Notes: a model not told the origin generated them from the sequence alone. DNA of 64,000 bases from Paracoccaceae bacterium Fryx2 (GCA_032334235.1 JAVSGI010000005.1:2170001-2234000); one strand, 5' to 3'; positions 18,369-28,488 are shown, numbered from the stretch's first letter. A program made the numbers and translations.

Positions 18369-19544
18369 TCAGCCGCGCTCAAGGCACATGGCAATGCCCA
18401 TGCCGCCGCCGATGCACAGCGTGGCAAGGCCCTTCTGCGCGTCGCGGCGCTGCATTTCGAACAGCAGCGTGTTCAGAATCCGCGCCCCGCTGGCCCCGAT
18501 CGGGTGGCCGATGGCAATCGCGCCGCCGTTGACGTTGACGATTTCCGGATCCCAGCCCATGTCCTGATTGACGGCGCAGGCCTGCGCGGCAAACGCCTCG
18601 TTCGCCTCGACCAGATCCAGATCGGCGGCCTTCCAGCCGGCCTTTTCCAGCGCCTTTCGGCTGGCCGGAATCGGGCCCGAGCCCATCAGCGCCGGATCGA
18701 CACCGACCGTGGCATAGGAGGCGATTCGCGCCATCGGCGTCAGGCCGCGGCGTGCCGCTTCCTCGACCGTCATCAGCAGCATCCCCGCCGCGCCGTCGTT
18801 CAGCCCGCTGGCGTTGCCCGCCGTGACCGTGCCGTCCTTGGAAAAGGCCGGGCGCAGCTTGGTCATCGCGTCGAGCGTGGCGCCGTGGCGGATGTATTCG
18901 TCGGCCGAAACCGTGACCTCGCCCTTGCGGGTCTTGATCACGAAGGGCACGATTTCATCGGCAAACTTGCCGGCCTTCTGCGCCGCCTCGGCCTTGTTCT
19001 GGCTGGCCACGGCGAAGGCGTCCTGCATCTCGCGCGTGATCTGCCAGCGCGCCGCGACGTTTTCGGCCGTGGTGCCCATGTGATAGCCGTTGAACGCATC
19101 CCACAGCCCGTCGCGGATCATGCTGTCGATGAAGTTCAGGTCGCCCATCTTCTGGCCCGCGCGCAGGTGTGCCACATGCGGCGACAGCGACATGCTTTCC
19201 TGCCCGCCTGCGACCACGATCTTCGCGTCGCCCAGCATCACATGCTGCGCGCCCATCGCCACCGCCCGCACGCCCGAGCCGCAGACCTGGTTGATGGTCA
19301 GCGCGGTCGAGCCGATCGCCAGCCCGGCGCGGATCGCCGCCTGCCGTGCCGGGTTCTGGCCCTGCCCCGCGGTCAGCACCTGACCCAGAATGGTCTCCTC
19401 GACCTCGGCCTTGTCGATCCCGGCGCGGGCAACGACGGCCTCGATCACGGCGGCGCCAAGCTCGTGCGCCGGGGTTGCCGCGAAGGCACCGTTGAAGCTG
19501 CCGACGGCAGTGCGCGCCGCCGATACGATTACCACATTGGTCAT
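18369..19544 (-). CDS. phaA: Acetyl-CoA C-acetyltransferase (beta-ketothiolase)
   Basis: A 391-residue biosynthetic thiolase condensing two acetyl-CoA to acetoacetyl-CoA. The active-site Cys is in [16 protein letters not shown] near residue 88; [19 protein letters not shown] holds the catalytic His near 348; [15 protein letters not shown] holds the second Cys near 378. Length and ends match PhaA. I chose the ATG at 19544 with AGAGGA upstream. It is first in the phaA-phaB pair; no PHA synthase is in this window. Confidence 0.96.
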   Translation of the reverse strand: MTNVVIVSAARTAVGSFNGAFAATPAHELGAAVIEAVVARAGIDKAEVEETILGQVLTAGQGQNPARQAAIRAGLAIGSTALTINQVCGSGVRAVAMGAQHVMLGDAKIVVAGGQESMSLSPHVAHLRAGQKMGDLNFIDSMIRDGLWDAFNGYHMGTTAENVAARWQITREMQDAFAVASQNKAEAAQKAGKFADEIVPFVIKTRKGEVTVSADEYIRHGATLDAMTKLRPAFSKDGTVTAGNASGLNDGAAGMLLMTVEEAARRGLTPMARIASYATVGVDPALMGSGPIPASRKALEKAGWKAADLDLVEANEAFAAQACAVNQDMGWDPEIVNVNGGAIAIGHPIGASGARILNTLLFEMQRRDAQKGLATLCIGGGMGIAMCLERG

Positions 19545-19682
19545 ACTTGATCCTCTTCCCTTGGCTGGTCCGGCGGCGCGAGTCTGGGCGCCGCTTTGCA
19601 GCATGGCCTAAGCATCCTTGGCCCAAAGAGCAAGGTTTTTGGCGCGCAAGCGTGACGTGGCGTCACGGATCGTGCCCCTGCC

Positions 19683-20546
19683 TCATGCCGACTTGCGCCC
19701 CTCCTCTGCCCATGCGGGGCGGACGGTCGGGGCGCCGAACAGATAGCCCTGCAGGCAGTCGATCCCGATGCCGCGCAGGAACGCTGCCTCCTCCACCGTT
19801 TCGACCGCCTCGGCCACGGTGAACATGTCGAAATGCTTCCCGATGGTGGCCAGCGCCTGGGTCAGCACCTGATTGTCGGGGTCGCGGTGGATGTTGCGGA
19901 TGAACTGGCCGTCGATCTTGACGATGTCGAAGAAGAAATCCTTGAAATAGCGGAACGCCGTGAACCCGGCGCCGAAATCGTCCAGCGCGAAGGCGATGCC
20001 CTCGCGTTGCAGGTCATCCATGAAGGCGGTCACCAGTTCCGGCACCAGCATGGCCGAGCTTTCGGTGATTTCCAGGATCAGCCGTTCGCCAATGGTCGGG
20101 TGCGCCGCCAGCCCGCGTTTCAGCGTCTTGATCCAGCGGGGATAGCCGATCGACCGCGCCGACATGTTGATGGCGATCCGCACCCCCGGGTTGCGCGCCA
20201 GCGCCGCCAGCCCCATTTCCAGCGCGGCACAGTCGATCAGCCGCCCGGTTTCCCGTGTCTCTACCGCAGACATGAAGTCGCGTGCCGGAATCGCCCGGCC
20301 GGCCGGGTCCATCACCCGGATCAACCCTTCGTAGAAGGCGATCTTTTCCGGCCGCGCCGCCTGCACCACCGGCTGATAGGCCAGCCGGAGCCGGCGTGAC
20401 TGCAAGGCGGCTTCAACCAGATCCACCGCTTCCCGGTCGATGGCCGAGATGGCAAAGTTCAGCGGGCTCGCCTCCGTCGGCGGAATATCGGACCAGTGTC
20501 GTTCGTCTTTCCCCACCATGACCACCCCCGTCAAAATCATCGACAT
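19683..20546 (-). CDS. EAL-domain cyclic-di-GMP phosphodiesterase
   Basis: A 287-residue stand-alone EAL protein. Catalytic set: FYEGLIR (EAL motif as EGL) near residue 69, AINMSARS near 124, LILEITES near 155, ALDDFGAGFTAF near 181, IVKIDGQFI near 200, VAEAVET near 236 and LQGYLFG near 256. The metal-binding and general-base residues all look intact, so it is probably active against c-di-GMP. There is no GGDEF, sensor domain or membrane segment. It is divergent from tag. Confidence 0.9.
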   Translation of the reverse strand: MSMILTGVVMVGKDERHWSDIPPTEASPLNFAISAIDREAVDLVEAALQSRRLRLAYQPVVQAARPEKIAFYEGLIRVMDPAGRAIPARDFMSAVETRETGRLIDCAALEMGLAALARNPGVRIAINMSARSIGYPRWIKTLKRGLAAHPTIGERLILEITESSAMLVPELVTAFMDDLQREGIAFALDDFGAGFTAFRYFKDFFFDIVKIDGQFIRNIHRDPDNQVLTQALATIGKHFDMFTVAEAVETVEEAAFLRGIGIDCLQGYLFGAPTVRPAWAEEGRKSA

Positions 20547-20616
20547 CTTGCCGCCACACAGGTAAACAAAGCATGAACAATCTCAATTCACCGCAGTTTC
20601 ACGGAGCGGCCCGGCC

Positions 20617-21192
20617 ATGACGCCCCTGCAAGACACCCGTTGCCCGTGGTGCGGCAGCGACCCGCTTTACACCGCCTATCACGATACCGAATGGGGCGTG
20701 CCGGAGAACGACAGCCGCGCCCTGTGGGAAAAGCTGATTCTCGACGGGTTTCAGGCCGGGCTGTCCTGGATCACCATCCTGCGCAAGCGCGACGCCTTCC
20801 GCGATGCCTTCGCGGGCTTCGACCCCGAGATCATCGCCGCCTGGGGCGAACCCGAAGTCCTCCGCCTGCTGGCCAACTCCGGCATCGTGCGCCACCGCGG
20901 CAAGTGCGAGGCCACCATCGCCGGTGCCCGCGCCTGGCTGGCACTGGAAGGCGGCAGCGGATTTGCCGCGTTCTGCTGGCGCCACGTCGACGGCCGCCCG
21001 CTGCAACCCCGGCGCGCCACGATGGCAGAGGTGCCCGCCGAAACCGGCCTGTCGCGCCGCCTTGCGAAAGACCTCAAGTCCGCAGGTTTCAAGTTCTGCG
21101 GCCCCACCATCACCTACGCCTTCATGCAGGCGACCGGCATGGTCAACGACCACCTGACAAGCTGCCCGCGCCACGCAGCTCTGGCAGGATAG
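20617..21192 (+). CDS. tag: DNA-3-methyladenine glycosylase I
   Basis: A 191-residue Tag that excises 3-methyladenine from alkylated DNA. Family motifs: RCPWCGSDPLYTAYHDTEWG near residues 8-27 (zinc Cys and His), WEKLILDGFQAGLSWITIL near 37-55, and the C-terminal VNDHLTSCPRH that supplies the last zinc His and Cys. Length is standard. It converges with the thioredoxin gene at a 3-base gap. Confidence 0.95.
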   Translation: MTPLQDTRCPWCGSDPLYTAYHDTEWGVPENDSRALWEKLILDGFQAGLSWITILRKRDAFRDAFAGFDPEIIAAWGEPEVLRLLANSGIVRHRGKCEATIAGARAWLALEGGSGFAAFCWRHVDGRPLQPRRATMAEVPAETGLSRRLAKDLKSAGFKFCGPTITYAFMQATGMVNDHLTSCPRHAALAG

Positions 21193-21195
21193 GCG

Positions 21196-21747
21196 TCAGC
21201 CGTCGATCAGCGCGCCCAGCACGGCCCTTGCCGCCGCGCTGTCCCATTCGGCATCGCCCACCAGCCGCCCGACCTCGCGCCCCTGCGGATCGAGGATCAC
21301 CGTCACCGGCAGCCCCAGCACCCCCATGCCGCGCGCCAGCGTGGTCTTGGGGTCGCGCAGCTTCTCGACATGGGTCACCCCGGCCTCGGCCATGAACTTC
21401 TCGATGGCTGGCACCGCATTGCGTCCCGTTGCCACCGTCACCACCACCAGCCTGTCGCCCATGTCCGCCGCCAGCCGGTCAAGCCCCGGCATTTCCTTGC
21501 GGCAGGGAGGGCACCAGGTCGCCCAGAAGTTCAGCACCACCCATTTGCCGTGAAACTCGGCCAGATCGCGCGGCTTGTCGTCCAGCCCGACCAGCCCGCC
21601 CTCGGGCAGCGCCCGCGCCTCGGCGTGGAACGACAGTTTCCTCATGTCGCCGTCGCGCAGCGCATCCGCCACGGCGATATCCGCCGCCACGGGATTTGCA
21701 CCGAACACCAAGGCCGTATACAGAACAGCAAAGCCGTGACGCAGCAT
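21196..21747 (-). CDS. TlpA-type thiol-disulfide oxidoreductase, exported
   Basis: A 183-residue thioredoxin-fold protein with a signal peptide ([22 protein letters not shown]). Active site [14 protein letters not shown] near residues 70-83, a CPPC centre as in TlpA/ResA periplasmic reductants for cytochrome c or oxidase maturation. The cis-Pro loop is seen in [17 protein letters not shown] chose the ATG at 21747, preceded by TTGGAGGGAAT. It is divergent from argH with a 21-base spacer, so the two promoters must overlap the gene ends. Confidence 0.9.
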   Translation of the reverse strand: MLRHGFAVLYTALVFGANPVAADIAVADALRDGDMRKLSFHAEARALPEGGLVGLDDKPRDLAEFHGKWVVLNFWATWCPPCRKEMPGLDRLAADMGDRLVVVTVATGRNAVPAIEKFMAEAGVTHVEKLRDPKTTLARGMGVLGLPVTVILDPQGREVGRLVGDAEWDSAAARAVLGALIDG

Positions 21748-21768
21748 ATTCCCTCCAAAGGCCAACCC

Positions 21769-23187
21769 ATGACCGCATCCCCCCGGACCCAGACCGCCGA
21801 CCCACAACAGGCCAATGCGATGTGGGGCGGGCGCTTCGCCGAAGGGCCGGACGCGATCATGCAGGCGATCAACGCCTCGATCGGGTTCGACCAGCGGCTT
21901 TACGCCCAGGACATCCGGGGGTCGCGCGCCCATGCCGCGATGCTCGCGGCCACGGGTATCCTGACCAATACGGACGCCGAGGCCATCGGGGAAGGCCTCC
22001 TCACGGTGTTGTCAGAGATCGAGGCGGGAAACTTCACCTTCCGCCCCGATCTGGAAGACATCCACATGAACGTGGAATCCCGGCTGAAAGAGATCATCGG
22101 CGAACCGGCCGGCCGGCTGCACACGGCGCGGTCGCGCAACGACCAGGTGGCGGTCGATTTCCGGCTCTGGGTGCGCGACCAGTGCGACGCGGCGGTGACG
22201 GGAATCGAGGCACTGATGCGCGCCTTTCTGGCCCAGGCCGAGGCCGGCGCCGACTGGGTGATGCCCGGCTTCACCCACCTGCAAACCGCGCAGCCCGTCA
22301 CCTGGGGCCACCACATGCTGGCCTATGTCGAAATGCTGGCCCGCGACCGGTCGCGCTTTGCCGATGCGCGGGCGCGGATGAACGAATGCCCGCTCGGGGC
22401 GGCGGCGCTGGCGGGCACCTCGTTTCCCATCGACCGGCACATGACGGCGGCGGCCCTCGGCTTCGACCGGCCCACCGCCAACAGCCTCGATTCCGTCTCC
22501 GACCGCGATTTCGCGCTGGAGTTCCTGTCCGCCTCCGCCATATGCGCCATGCACCTCTCGCGCTTTGCCGAGGAACTGGTGATCTGGTCCTCCGCCCAGT
22601 TCCGCTTCGTGCGCCTGTCGGACCGCTGGACCACCGGCTCCAGCATCATGCCGCAGAAGAAGAACCCCGACGCGGCGGAACTGCTGCGCGCCAAGCTCGG
22701 GCGCATCCTCGGTGCCACCGTGGCCCTGTTCACCGTGATGAAGGGCCTGCCGCTGACCTATTCCAAGGACATGCAGGAAGACAAGGAACAGGTGTTCGAC
22801 GCCGCCGACACGCTGATGCTGGGCCTCGCCGCGATGACCGGCATGGTGGGCGACATGACGGCGCTGCGGGGCACGCTCGCCAACGCCGCCGCCTCGGGCT
22901 TCTCCACAGCAACCGATCTGGCCGACTGGCTGGTGCGCGCCCTCGGCCTGCCGTTCCGCGAGGCGCACCACGTCACCGGCACCCTCGTGGCGCTGGCCGA
23001 GGCGCAGGGCTGCGACCTGCCCGACCTGACGCTGGGCCAGATGCAATCCGTGCATCCCGGCATAAGCGCCGAGGTGTTCGGCGTGCTCGGGGTGGAAAAT
23101 TCGGTGCGCAGCCGCATGTCCTATGGCGGCACCGCCCCCGACCAGGTCCGCGCCCAGATCGCCCGCTGGCAAGCGGCGCTGTCCTGA
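21769..23187 (+). CDS. argH: Argininosuccinate lyase
   Basis: A 472-residue enzyme cleaving argininosuccinate to arginine and fumarate, the last step of arginine synthesis. Superfamily signature [20 protein letters not shown] near residue 287; [17 protein letters not shown] near 94; [16 protein letters not shown] near 118; [13 protein letters not shown] near 170. The ATG at 21769 begins [20 protein letters not shown], normal for the family. Downstream come a small lipoprotein, DUF2834 and lysA in the same direction. Confidence 0.97.
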   Translation: MTASPRTQTADPQQANAMWGGRFAEGPDAIMQAINASIGFDQRLYAQDIRGSRAHAAMLAATGILTNTDAEAIGEGLLTVLSEIEAGNFTFRPDLEDIHMNVESRLKEIIGEPAGRLHTARSRNDQVAVDFRLWVRDQCDAAVTGIEALMRAFLAQAEAGADWVMPGFTHLQTAQPVTWGHHMLAYVEMLARDRSRFADARARMNECPLGAAALAGTSFPIDRHMTAAALGFDRPTANSLDSVSDRDFALEFLSASAICAMHLSRFAEELVIWSSAQFRFVRLSDRWTTGSSIMPQKKNPDAAELLRAKLGRILGATVALFTVMKGLPLTYSKDMQEDKEQVFDAADTLMLGLAAMTGMVGDMTALRGTLANAAASGFSTATDLADWLVRALGLPFREAHHVTGTLVALAEAQGCDLPDLTLGQMQSVHPGISAEVFGVLGVENSVRSRMSYGGTAPDQVRAQIARWQAALS

Positions 23188-23266
23188 TCCGCCTTCCCCG
23201 CCACCTGCCGGACCCGACCGCCCTTCCCCCTTGCCCCCGCCCCCTTGCAACCCCGGTGACCCTCCG

Positions 23267-23413
23267 ATGCCCCACGTCCTCCCCAGCGCCCTGCTCGCCG
23301 CCACCCTCGCCCTCGCCGCCTGCGGGGCCGACGGCCCGCCCACCGCGCCTGCCGCGGAATCGGGCAACAGCCTGACCGGCCAGGCCCGCGTCGGCGTCGT
23401 GGGGTCGCTCTGA
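23267..23413 (+). CDS. Small LptM-like lipoprotein
   Basis: A 48-residue lipoprotein. Signal MPHVLPSALLAATLALAAC with lipid Cys at 19, followed by GADGPPTAPAAE. The CG-x-x-GP-x-x-P pattern after the lipobox is that of the LptM/YifL lipoproteins, which assist LptD maturation in enterobacteria and are often found just upstream of lysA. Here it lies between argH and lysA, which supports that. Too short for a firm call. Its TGA overlaps the next ATG. Confidence 0.65.
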   Translation: MPHVLPSALLAATLALAACGADGPPTAPAAESGNSLTGQARVGVVGSL

Positions 23414-23730
23414 TGTCGCCGCTGCGCATGGTTTACCTCGGGCTGGCGGTCTGGGGCGCGATCCACCCGATGTATCACTTCGTGTCCTACATGATGGCCA
23501 CCGGCACCGGCCTCGGCGGGCTGATCGACGCCTGGTATGTCAACGCCTCCACCACCGGGCTTGTCTGGGATCTGACGATTGCCGCCATCACCCTGACGGT
23601 CTGGATCATCGCCGAAACCGCCACCCGCCGGAACTGGCTGGCCCTGATCGCCATCCCCGCCACCTTCTGCATCGGCGTTTCCTGCGGCCTGCCGCTCTAC
23701 CTGTTCCTGCGAACCCGCCCCGTCACCTGA
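23413..23730 (+). CDS. DUF2834 family membrane protein
   Basis: A 105-residue protein with three hydrophobic helices (about residues 5-25, 48-66 and 75-97). The conserved N-terminal pattern (YLGLAVWGAIHPMYHFVSY) fits DUF2834. Function unknown. It overlaps the small lipoprotein gene by one base (TGATG), so the two are translationally coupled. It lies upstream of lysA across a 92-base gap with a repeat box and a hairpin. Confidence 0.8.
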   Translation: MSPLRMVYLGLAVWGAIHPMYHFVSYMMATGTGLGGLIDAWYVNASTTGLVWDLTIAAITLTVWIIAETATRRNWLALIAIPATFCIGVSCGLPLYLFLRTRPVT

Positions 23731-23740
23731 CCCCGTTTCT

Positions 23741-23782
23741 CATTGGCCCAAATACCCCGGGGGTCCGGGGGCTGGCCCCCGG
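23741..23782 (+). repeat. Repeat box plus GC hairpin between the DUF2834 gene and lysA
   Basis: CATTGGCCCAAATACCCC at 23741-23758 is a variant of a dispersed box also seen at 50886, 59681 and, inverted, 61993. It is followed by a 7-bp GC stem (23765-23771 with 23776-23782) and a pyrimidine-rich stretch. Probably a terminator or 3'-end element. Confidence 0.65.
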
Positions 23783-23822
23783 CCTTTCCCCCGCCCCGCC
23801 GCCAGCCACGAAAGCCCGCCTG

Positions 23823-25088
23823 ATGGACCACTTTCTCTACCGCAACGGCATCCTGCACGCCGAAGACGTGGCCCTGCCCGAGATTGCGGCGGCGGTCGGC
23901 ACGCCGTTCTACTGCTATTCCACCGCCACGCTGACCCGCCACTACCACCTGTTCCAGCAGGCGCTGACCCCGCTGCCGCATCTGGTCTGCTTCGCCATCA
24001 AGTCACTGTCCAACATCGCGGTGCTCAAGACGCTGGGCGACCTTGGCGCCGGGATGGACGTGGTTTCGGGCGGCGAATACCTGCGGGCCAGGGCGGCGGG
24101 CGTGCCGGGCGACCGCATCGTGTTTTCCGGCGTCGGCAAGACCCGTGCCGAAATGCGGCTGGCGCTGGAAGGCGGCATCCGCCAGTTCAACGTCGAAAGC
24201 GAACCCGAACTCCGCGCGCTGTCCGAGGTCGCCACGTCCATGGGCACCACCGCGCCCATCGCGCTCCGCGTCAACCCCGATGTCGATGCGAAAACCCACG
24301 CCAAGATCGCCACCGGCCGCAAGGAAGACAAGTTCGGCATCCCGATTGGCCACGCCCCCGCCGTCTACGCCGAGGCCGCCCGCCTGCCGGGGATCGAGGT
24401 CGTCGGCATCGACGTTCACATCGGCAGCCAGCTGACCGAGCTTGCCCCGTTCGAGCAGGCCTTCGCCAAGATCGCAGACCTGACCGCCCTCCTGCGCGCC
24501 CAGGGACACGACATCCGCAGGCTGGATCTCGGCGGTGGCCTCGGCATCCCCTACACCCGCTCGAACGAGGCGCCGCCGCTGCCGCTCGACTACGGCGCGC
24601 TGATCAAGCGCACGCTGGGCCATCTGGATTGCGAGATCGAGATCGAGCCGGGTCGCCTGATTTCCGGCAATGCGGGCATCCTCGTCGCCTCGGTGATCTA
24701 CCTCAAGCATGGCGAAGGGCAGGATTTCCTGATCCTCGATGCCGCGATGAACGATCTGGTCCGCCCCTCGATGTATGACGCGCATCACGACATCATCCCG
24801 GTCACCGAACCTGCGCCGGGGCAGGAGATGCAGCCCTTCGACGTGGTCGGCCCGGTCTGCGAGACCGGCGACACCTTCGCCCGCGCCCGCCCGCTGCCCC
24901 CCTTGGGCGAAGGCGACCTGCTGGCCTTCCGTTCCGCCGGAGCCTACGGCGCGGTCATGGCCTCGGAATACAATTCCCGGCCGCTGATCCCCGAGGTGCT
25001 GGTGAAGGGTGATCACTTCGCTGTCATAAGGGCGCGACCGACGTTTGACGAAATCCTGAACCGCGATACCATTCCCGAATGGCTGTGA
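23823..25088 (+). CDS. lysA: Diaminopimelate decarboxylase
   Basis: A 421-residue PLP enzyme converting meso-diaminopimelate to lysine. The PLP lysine is in LVCFAIKSLSNIAVLK near residue 60. GGGLGIPYTRSNE near 238 binds phosphate, and VGPVCETGDTFARAR near 341 supplies the Cys of the second active-site face. FRSAGAYGAVMASEYNSRP near 375 is the C-terminal signature. Length is typical. It starts at ATG 23823, after the repeat element. Confidence 0.96.
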   Translation: MDHFLYRNGILHAEDVALPEIAAAVGTPFYCYSTATLTRHYHLFQQALTPLPHLVCFAIKSLSNIAVLKTLGDLGAGMDVVSGGEYLRARAAGVPGDRIVFSGVGKTRAEMRLALEGGIRQFNVESEPELRALSEVATSMGTTAPIALRVNPDVDAKTHAKIATGRKEDKFGIPIGHAPAVYAEAARLPGIEVVGIDVHIGSQLTELAPFEQAFAKIADLTALLRAQGHDIRRLDLGGGLGIPYTRSNEAPPLPLDYGALIKRTLGHLDCEIEIEPGRLISGNAGILVASVIYLKHGEGQDFLILDAAMNDLVRPSMYDAHHDIIPVTEPAPGQEMQPFDVVGPVCETGDTFARARPLPPLGEGDLLAFRSAGAYGAVMASEYNSRPLIPEVLVKGDHFAVIRARPTFDEILNRDTIPEWL

Positions 25089-25119
25089 TCCGGACACGGC
25101 CCGCAACCGGGCGAGGCGC

Positions 25120-27648
25120 ATGACCCAGACCGACCTCCCGACGGCGCTGCGCCGCCTGATCTGGCCGTTGCGCCTGACGCGTGCGGGGATGTGGGCCGAA
25201 CGGCTGACGCGTGCCTTCTGGCCGCTGTGGACGGTGCTGATCGCCCTCTTGGCCGCGCTGTCTTTCGGGGTGCAGGACCACTTGCCGCTGGAGGCGGCGT
25301 GGGTCGGCCTCGTGCTGGCCTCGCTCGGGGCCGTCTGGGCGCTGGTCGCGGGTTTCCGCGGCTTTCATGCGCCCACCCGCACCGAGGCGCTGGCCCGGCT
25401 CGATGCCGCGATGCCCGGCCGCCCGATTTCCGCGCTGACCGACATGCAGGCGATCGGCGTCACCGATGCCGCCTCGCGCGCGGTGTGGCTGGCGCATCAG
25501 GGCCGCATGGCGGCGCGCGCCGCCGCCGCCCGCGCGGTCGCGCCCGACTTGCGGCTGGCCCGCCGCGACCCCTATGCGCTGCGCTATCTGGCGCTGACCG
25601 CCCTGGTGATGGCGCTGCTGTTCGGCTCGATCTGGCGGGCGGGGTCGGTGGTGGGCCTTGCCCCCGGCGGGGCGGCCGCGCTGGCCATGGGGCCGACGTG
25701 GGAAGGCTGGGCCCAGCCCCCGGCCCATACCGGCAAGCCCGCGCTCTACCTCAACGACATCGAGGCGGCGGCGCTCGATCTGCCCGCAGGCACCCGCTTC
25801 GAGATCCGCTTCTACGGCGAGGTCGGCGCGCTGACGCTGGCCGAAACCGTCTCGGCCCGCACCGAACCGCCGCCCGCCTCGGACCCGGCGCAGACCTTCG
25901 ATCTGGTGCAGTCGGGCGAGGTTGCCATCGGCGGCCCCGGCGGGCGCAGCTGGCAGGTCATGGCGCTGGCCGACGCGCCCCCCACCGTCACCTCGACCGG
26001 CGAGGTGGAACGCGAGGCCGACGGTCAGATGAAACTGCCGTTCTCTGCGAAAGACGACTACGGCGTGACCGGCGGCACCGCGCTGATCGCGCTCGACCTG
26101 CCCGCCGTGGACCGCCGCTACGGCCTTGCCGCCGAGCCCGAACCGCGCGAGCCGGTGACGCTCGATCTGCCGCTGCCGATCTCGGGCAGCCGCGCCGATT
26201 TCAGCGAAACGCTGGTTGATGATCTGTCAAAGCATCCCTTCGCCAACCTGCCCGTCAGCGTGACCCTGACCGCCACCGATGCCACCGGCCAGACCGGCAC
26301 CGCCGCCCCGCTGCACATCACCCTGCCCGGCAAGCGGTTCTTCGACCCGCTCGCCGCCGCGCTGATCGAGATGCGCCGCGACCTCTTGTGGGCCCGCAGC
26401 ACCGCGCCAAATACGGTTCAGGTGCTCAAGGCCGTCAGCAACCGCCCCGAAGGCTTCATCCGCAACGAACGCGCCTACCTGCGCCTGCGCGTCGTGATGC
26501 GGCGGCTGGAGGCCGAGGCCGCCACCCTCACGCCCGAGGTCCGCGACGAACTGGCCGAAGCCCTGTGGGAAATTGCCCTGCTGGTCGAGGAGGGCGACCT
26601 CGCCTCGGCGCTGGCCGCGCTGCGCCGGGCGCAGGACCGGCTTGACGAGGCGATCCGCAACGGCGCCGACCCGTCGGAAATCGAAGACCTGATGGCCGAA
26701 ATGCGCGACGCGCTGAACAAGTATCTGCAGGAACTGGCCGAAGAGGCGCAGCGCAACCCCGACCAGCAGATGTCCGAAAACATGCAGGGCATGGAAATGT
26801 CGGGCGACCAGTTGCAGCAGATGCTGGACGAGTTGCAGAAGCTGATGGAAGAAGGCCGCATGGCCGAGGCCGCCGAGCTGATGGAAATGCTGCGGCAGCT
26901 GATGGAAAACATGCAGGTCACGCAAGGCGAGGGCGGTCAGGGCGGCGGCAGCCCCGGCCAGCAGGCGATGCGCGATCTGGCCGAGACCCTGCGCGACCAG
27001 CAAGACCTGTCCGACGACGCCTTCCGCGAGCTGCAGGATGGCCAGCCGGGCCAGAATCCGGGCCAGAATCCGGGCGAACAGCCGGGCGAACAGGGCCAGC
27101 CCGGGCAACCCGGCCAGCAGCCCGGCCAGCAGCCCGGCAGCGGCGGCCAGGGCCTGGCAGAACGCCAGCAGGAACTGCGCGACCGTCTGGGCCAGCTGAA
27201 CGACGACGCCCTGCCGGGGCAGGGCAGCGAGGCGGGCGAGGCCGGGCGGCAGGCGCTCGACGAGGCCGGGCGCGCGATGGACGAGGCCGAACGCGCGCTG
27301 CGGGACGGCGACATGTCGGGTGCCCTCGACCGTCAGGCCGAAGCCATGGAAGCCATGCGCGACGGCCTGCGCAATCTGGGCGAGGCCCTGGCCGAAGACC
27401 AGCAGCGCGAAGGCGACGCGGCGCAGGGCGAGGCGTTCGGACGCGCCGACCCCAACAGCAGCCGCGACCCGCTGGGCCGCGAGCCCGGCGATTCCGCGCG
27501 CATCGGGTCAGACCGCAACCTGTTGCAGGGGGAAGATGTCTATCGCCGCGCGCAGGATCTGCTGGACGAGATCCGCCGCCGCTCGGGCGACCAACTGCGC
27601 CCGGAAGTCGAACGCGACTACCTCAAGCGGCTGCTTGACCTGTTCTGA
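25120..27648 (+). CDS. Large membrane protein of the TIGR02302 (DUF4175-like) family
   Basis: An 842-residue protein. Hydrophobic helices at about residues 30-50, 59-79 and 158-177 anchor the N-terminus. A beta-rich extracytoplasmic section follows (about 200-410), then a long helical/coiled-coil part (about 430-620) rich in Glu, Gln and Met (LQQMLDELQKLMEEGRMAEA). A low-complexity Gln-Pro-Gly tract spans about 640-677, and a charged C-terminus closes the protein. This matches the alphaproteobacterial TIGR02302 proteins usually found near lysA. Function unknown; its size suggests an envelope scaffold. Confidence 0.87.
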   Translation: MTQTDLPTALRRLIWPLRLTRAGMWAERLTRAFWPLWTVLIALLAALSFGVQDHLPLEAAWVGLVLASLGAVWALVAGFRGFHAPTRTEALARLDAAMPGRPISALTDMQAIGVTDAASRAVWLAHQGRMAARAAAARAVAPDLRLARRDPYALRYLALTALVMALLFGSIWRAGSVVGLAPGGAAALAMGPTWEGWAQPPAHTGKPALYLNDIEAAALDLPAGTRFEIRFYGEVGALTLAETVSARTEPPPASDPAQTFDLVQSGEVAIGGPGGRSWQVMALADAPPTVTSTGEVEREADGQMKLPFSAKDDYGVTGGTALIALDLPAVDRRYGLAAEPEPREPVTLDLPLPISGSRADFSETLVDDLSKHPFANLPVSVTLTATDATGQTGTAAPLHITLPGKRFFDPLAAALIEMRRDLLWARSTAPNTVQVLKAVSNRPEGFIRNERAYLRLRVVMRRLEAEAATLTPEVRDELAEALWEIALLVEEGDLASALAALRRAQDRLDEAIRNGADPSEIEDLMAEMRDALNKYLQELAEEAQRNPDQQMSENMQGMEMSGDQLQQMLDELQKLMEEGRMAEAAELMEMLRQLMENMQVTQGEGGQGGGSPGQQAMRDLAETLRDQQDLSDDAFRELQDGQPGQNPGQNPGEQPGEQGQPGQPGQQPGQQPGSGGQGLAERQQELRDRLGQLNDDALPGQGSEAGEAGRQALDEAGRAMDEAERALRDGDMSGALDRQAEAMEAMRDGLRNLGEALAEDQQREGDAAQGEAFGRADPNSSRDPLGREPGDSARIGSDRNLLQGEDVYRRAQDLLDEIRRRSGDQLRPEVERDYLKRLLDLF

Positions 27649-27666
27649 CCCCGCGCCGCCCGGGCG

Positions 27667-28488
27667 TCAGCCCTCGGACCCGCTGAGCCCGCGCACCGTG
27701 CCGGTCGCCTGCTGCATCACCCCGTCAAGCCACAGCCGCGCCGCATCGACCGCCGCCACATAGCCGTCAAGCGTCGGCGCGCTGGCCGGAAGCTGGGCGC
27801 TGATGCGCGGGGCCATGGCATAGGTCAGCGACAGCACCACCGCAACGATCATCATCAGCACGAAGCCGCTGCGAAAGCCGCCGCGCCCCGGCTGGGGTTC
27901 CGGCGGCAGGCTGTCGCCGTCGCGCCGCCGTTCGTTGCTGGCGCGCAGGGTGGAGTTGATTTCCTCGATGTCGGGCAAGAGGTCGCGCCGCGTCGCGGGG
28001 CGGGCGGCGGCAGGCGGCAGGATGTCGGGATCGACGCCCTTCATCTGGGCGATGCGCCGCCGGGCCACCGATGCCGCCGTATCCGGTTCGGGTTCGGCAA
28101 GGCCAAGGTCGGCCTGGGTCTCGACCGGGCGCGGGTCTTCCGCACGCCGCACCGCGACCTCGCGTTCCGCCTCTTCGCGCAGCACGGCCAGCAGGCTTTC
28201 GTCCAGCGCGCGGCGCGGTGCGGCGGCAGGGGCGGGCGGTTCGGGGTCCGGTTCCGCCACGACAGGGGGCGGGGGCGGCGGGGCGGCCAGTGCCGCCGTC
28301 ACCGCGGGCGCCGGAAACTCGGCGGTGCCGAACAGCTCTTCCTCGGCGGTGCGGGCGGCTTCTTCCTCGGGGGCGATCTGGAACCAGGCATGTCCGCAAT
28401 TGGAACATTGCACGTCCCGGCCCTCGTCCGGTATCGCGCCGTCATCAACTTCGTATTGTGCATCGCAATTCGGGCAGATCAGCCGCAT
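27667..28488 (-). CDS. MJ0042-type zinc-ribbon membrane protein
   Basis: A 273-residue protein. The N-terminal zinc ribbon is MRLICPNCDAQYEVDDGAIP, then VQCSNCGHAWF (two CxxC pairs, residues 5-8 and 29-32). An acidic, Pro-rich linker follows, then one membrane helix near 209-227 (GFVLMMIVAVVLSLTYAMAP) and a short C-terminal segment. I chose the ATG at 28488 because the ribbon begins there. Proteins of this layout are common next to ftsEX in Rhodobacterales; role unknown, possibly regulatory. Divergent from ftsE. Confidence 0.85.
   Translation of the reverse strand: MRLICPNCDAQYEVDDGAIPDEGRDVQCSNCGHAWFQIAPEEEAARTAEEELFGTAEFPAPAVTAALAAPPPPPPVVAEPDPEPPAPAAAPRRALDESLLAVLREEAEREVAVRRAEDPRPVETQADLGLAEPEPDTAASVARRRIAQMKGVDPDILPPAAARPATRRDLLPDIEEINSTLRASNERRRDGDSLPPEPQPGRGGFRSGFVLMMIVAVVLSLTYAMAPRISAQLPASAPTLDGYVAAVDAARLWLDGVMQQATGTVRGLSGSEG

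Noticed and set aside
27040-27150. Tandem short repeats considered as a CRISPR-like or DNA repeat array
   Set aside because: The units are in-frame codons of a Gln-Pro-Gly tract inside a coding gene, with no spacers.
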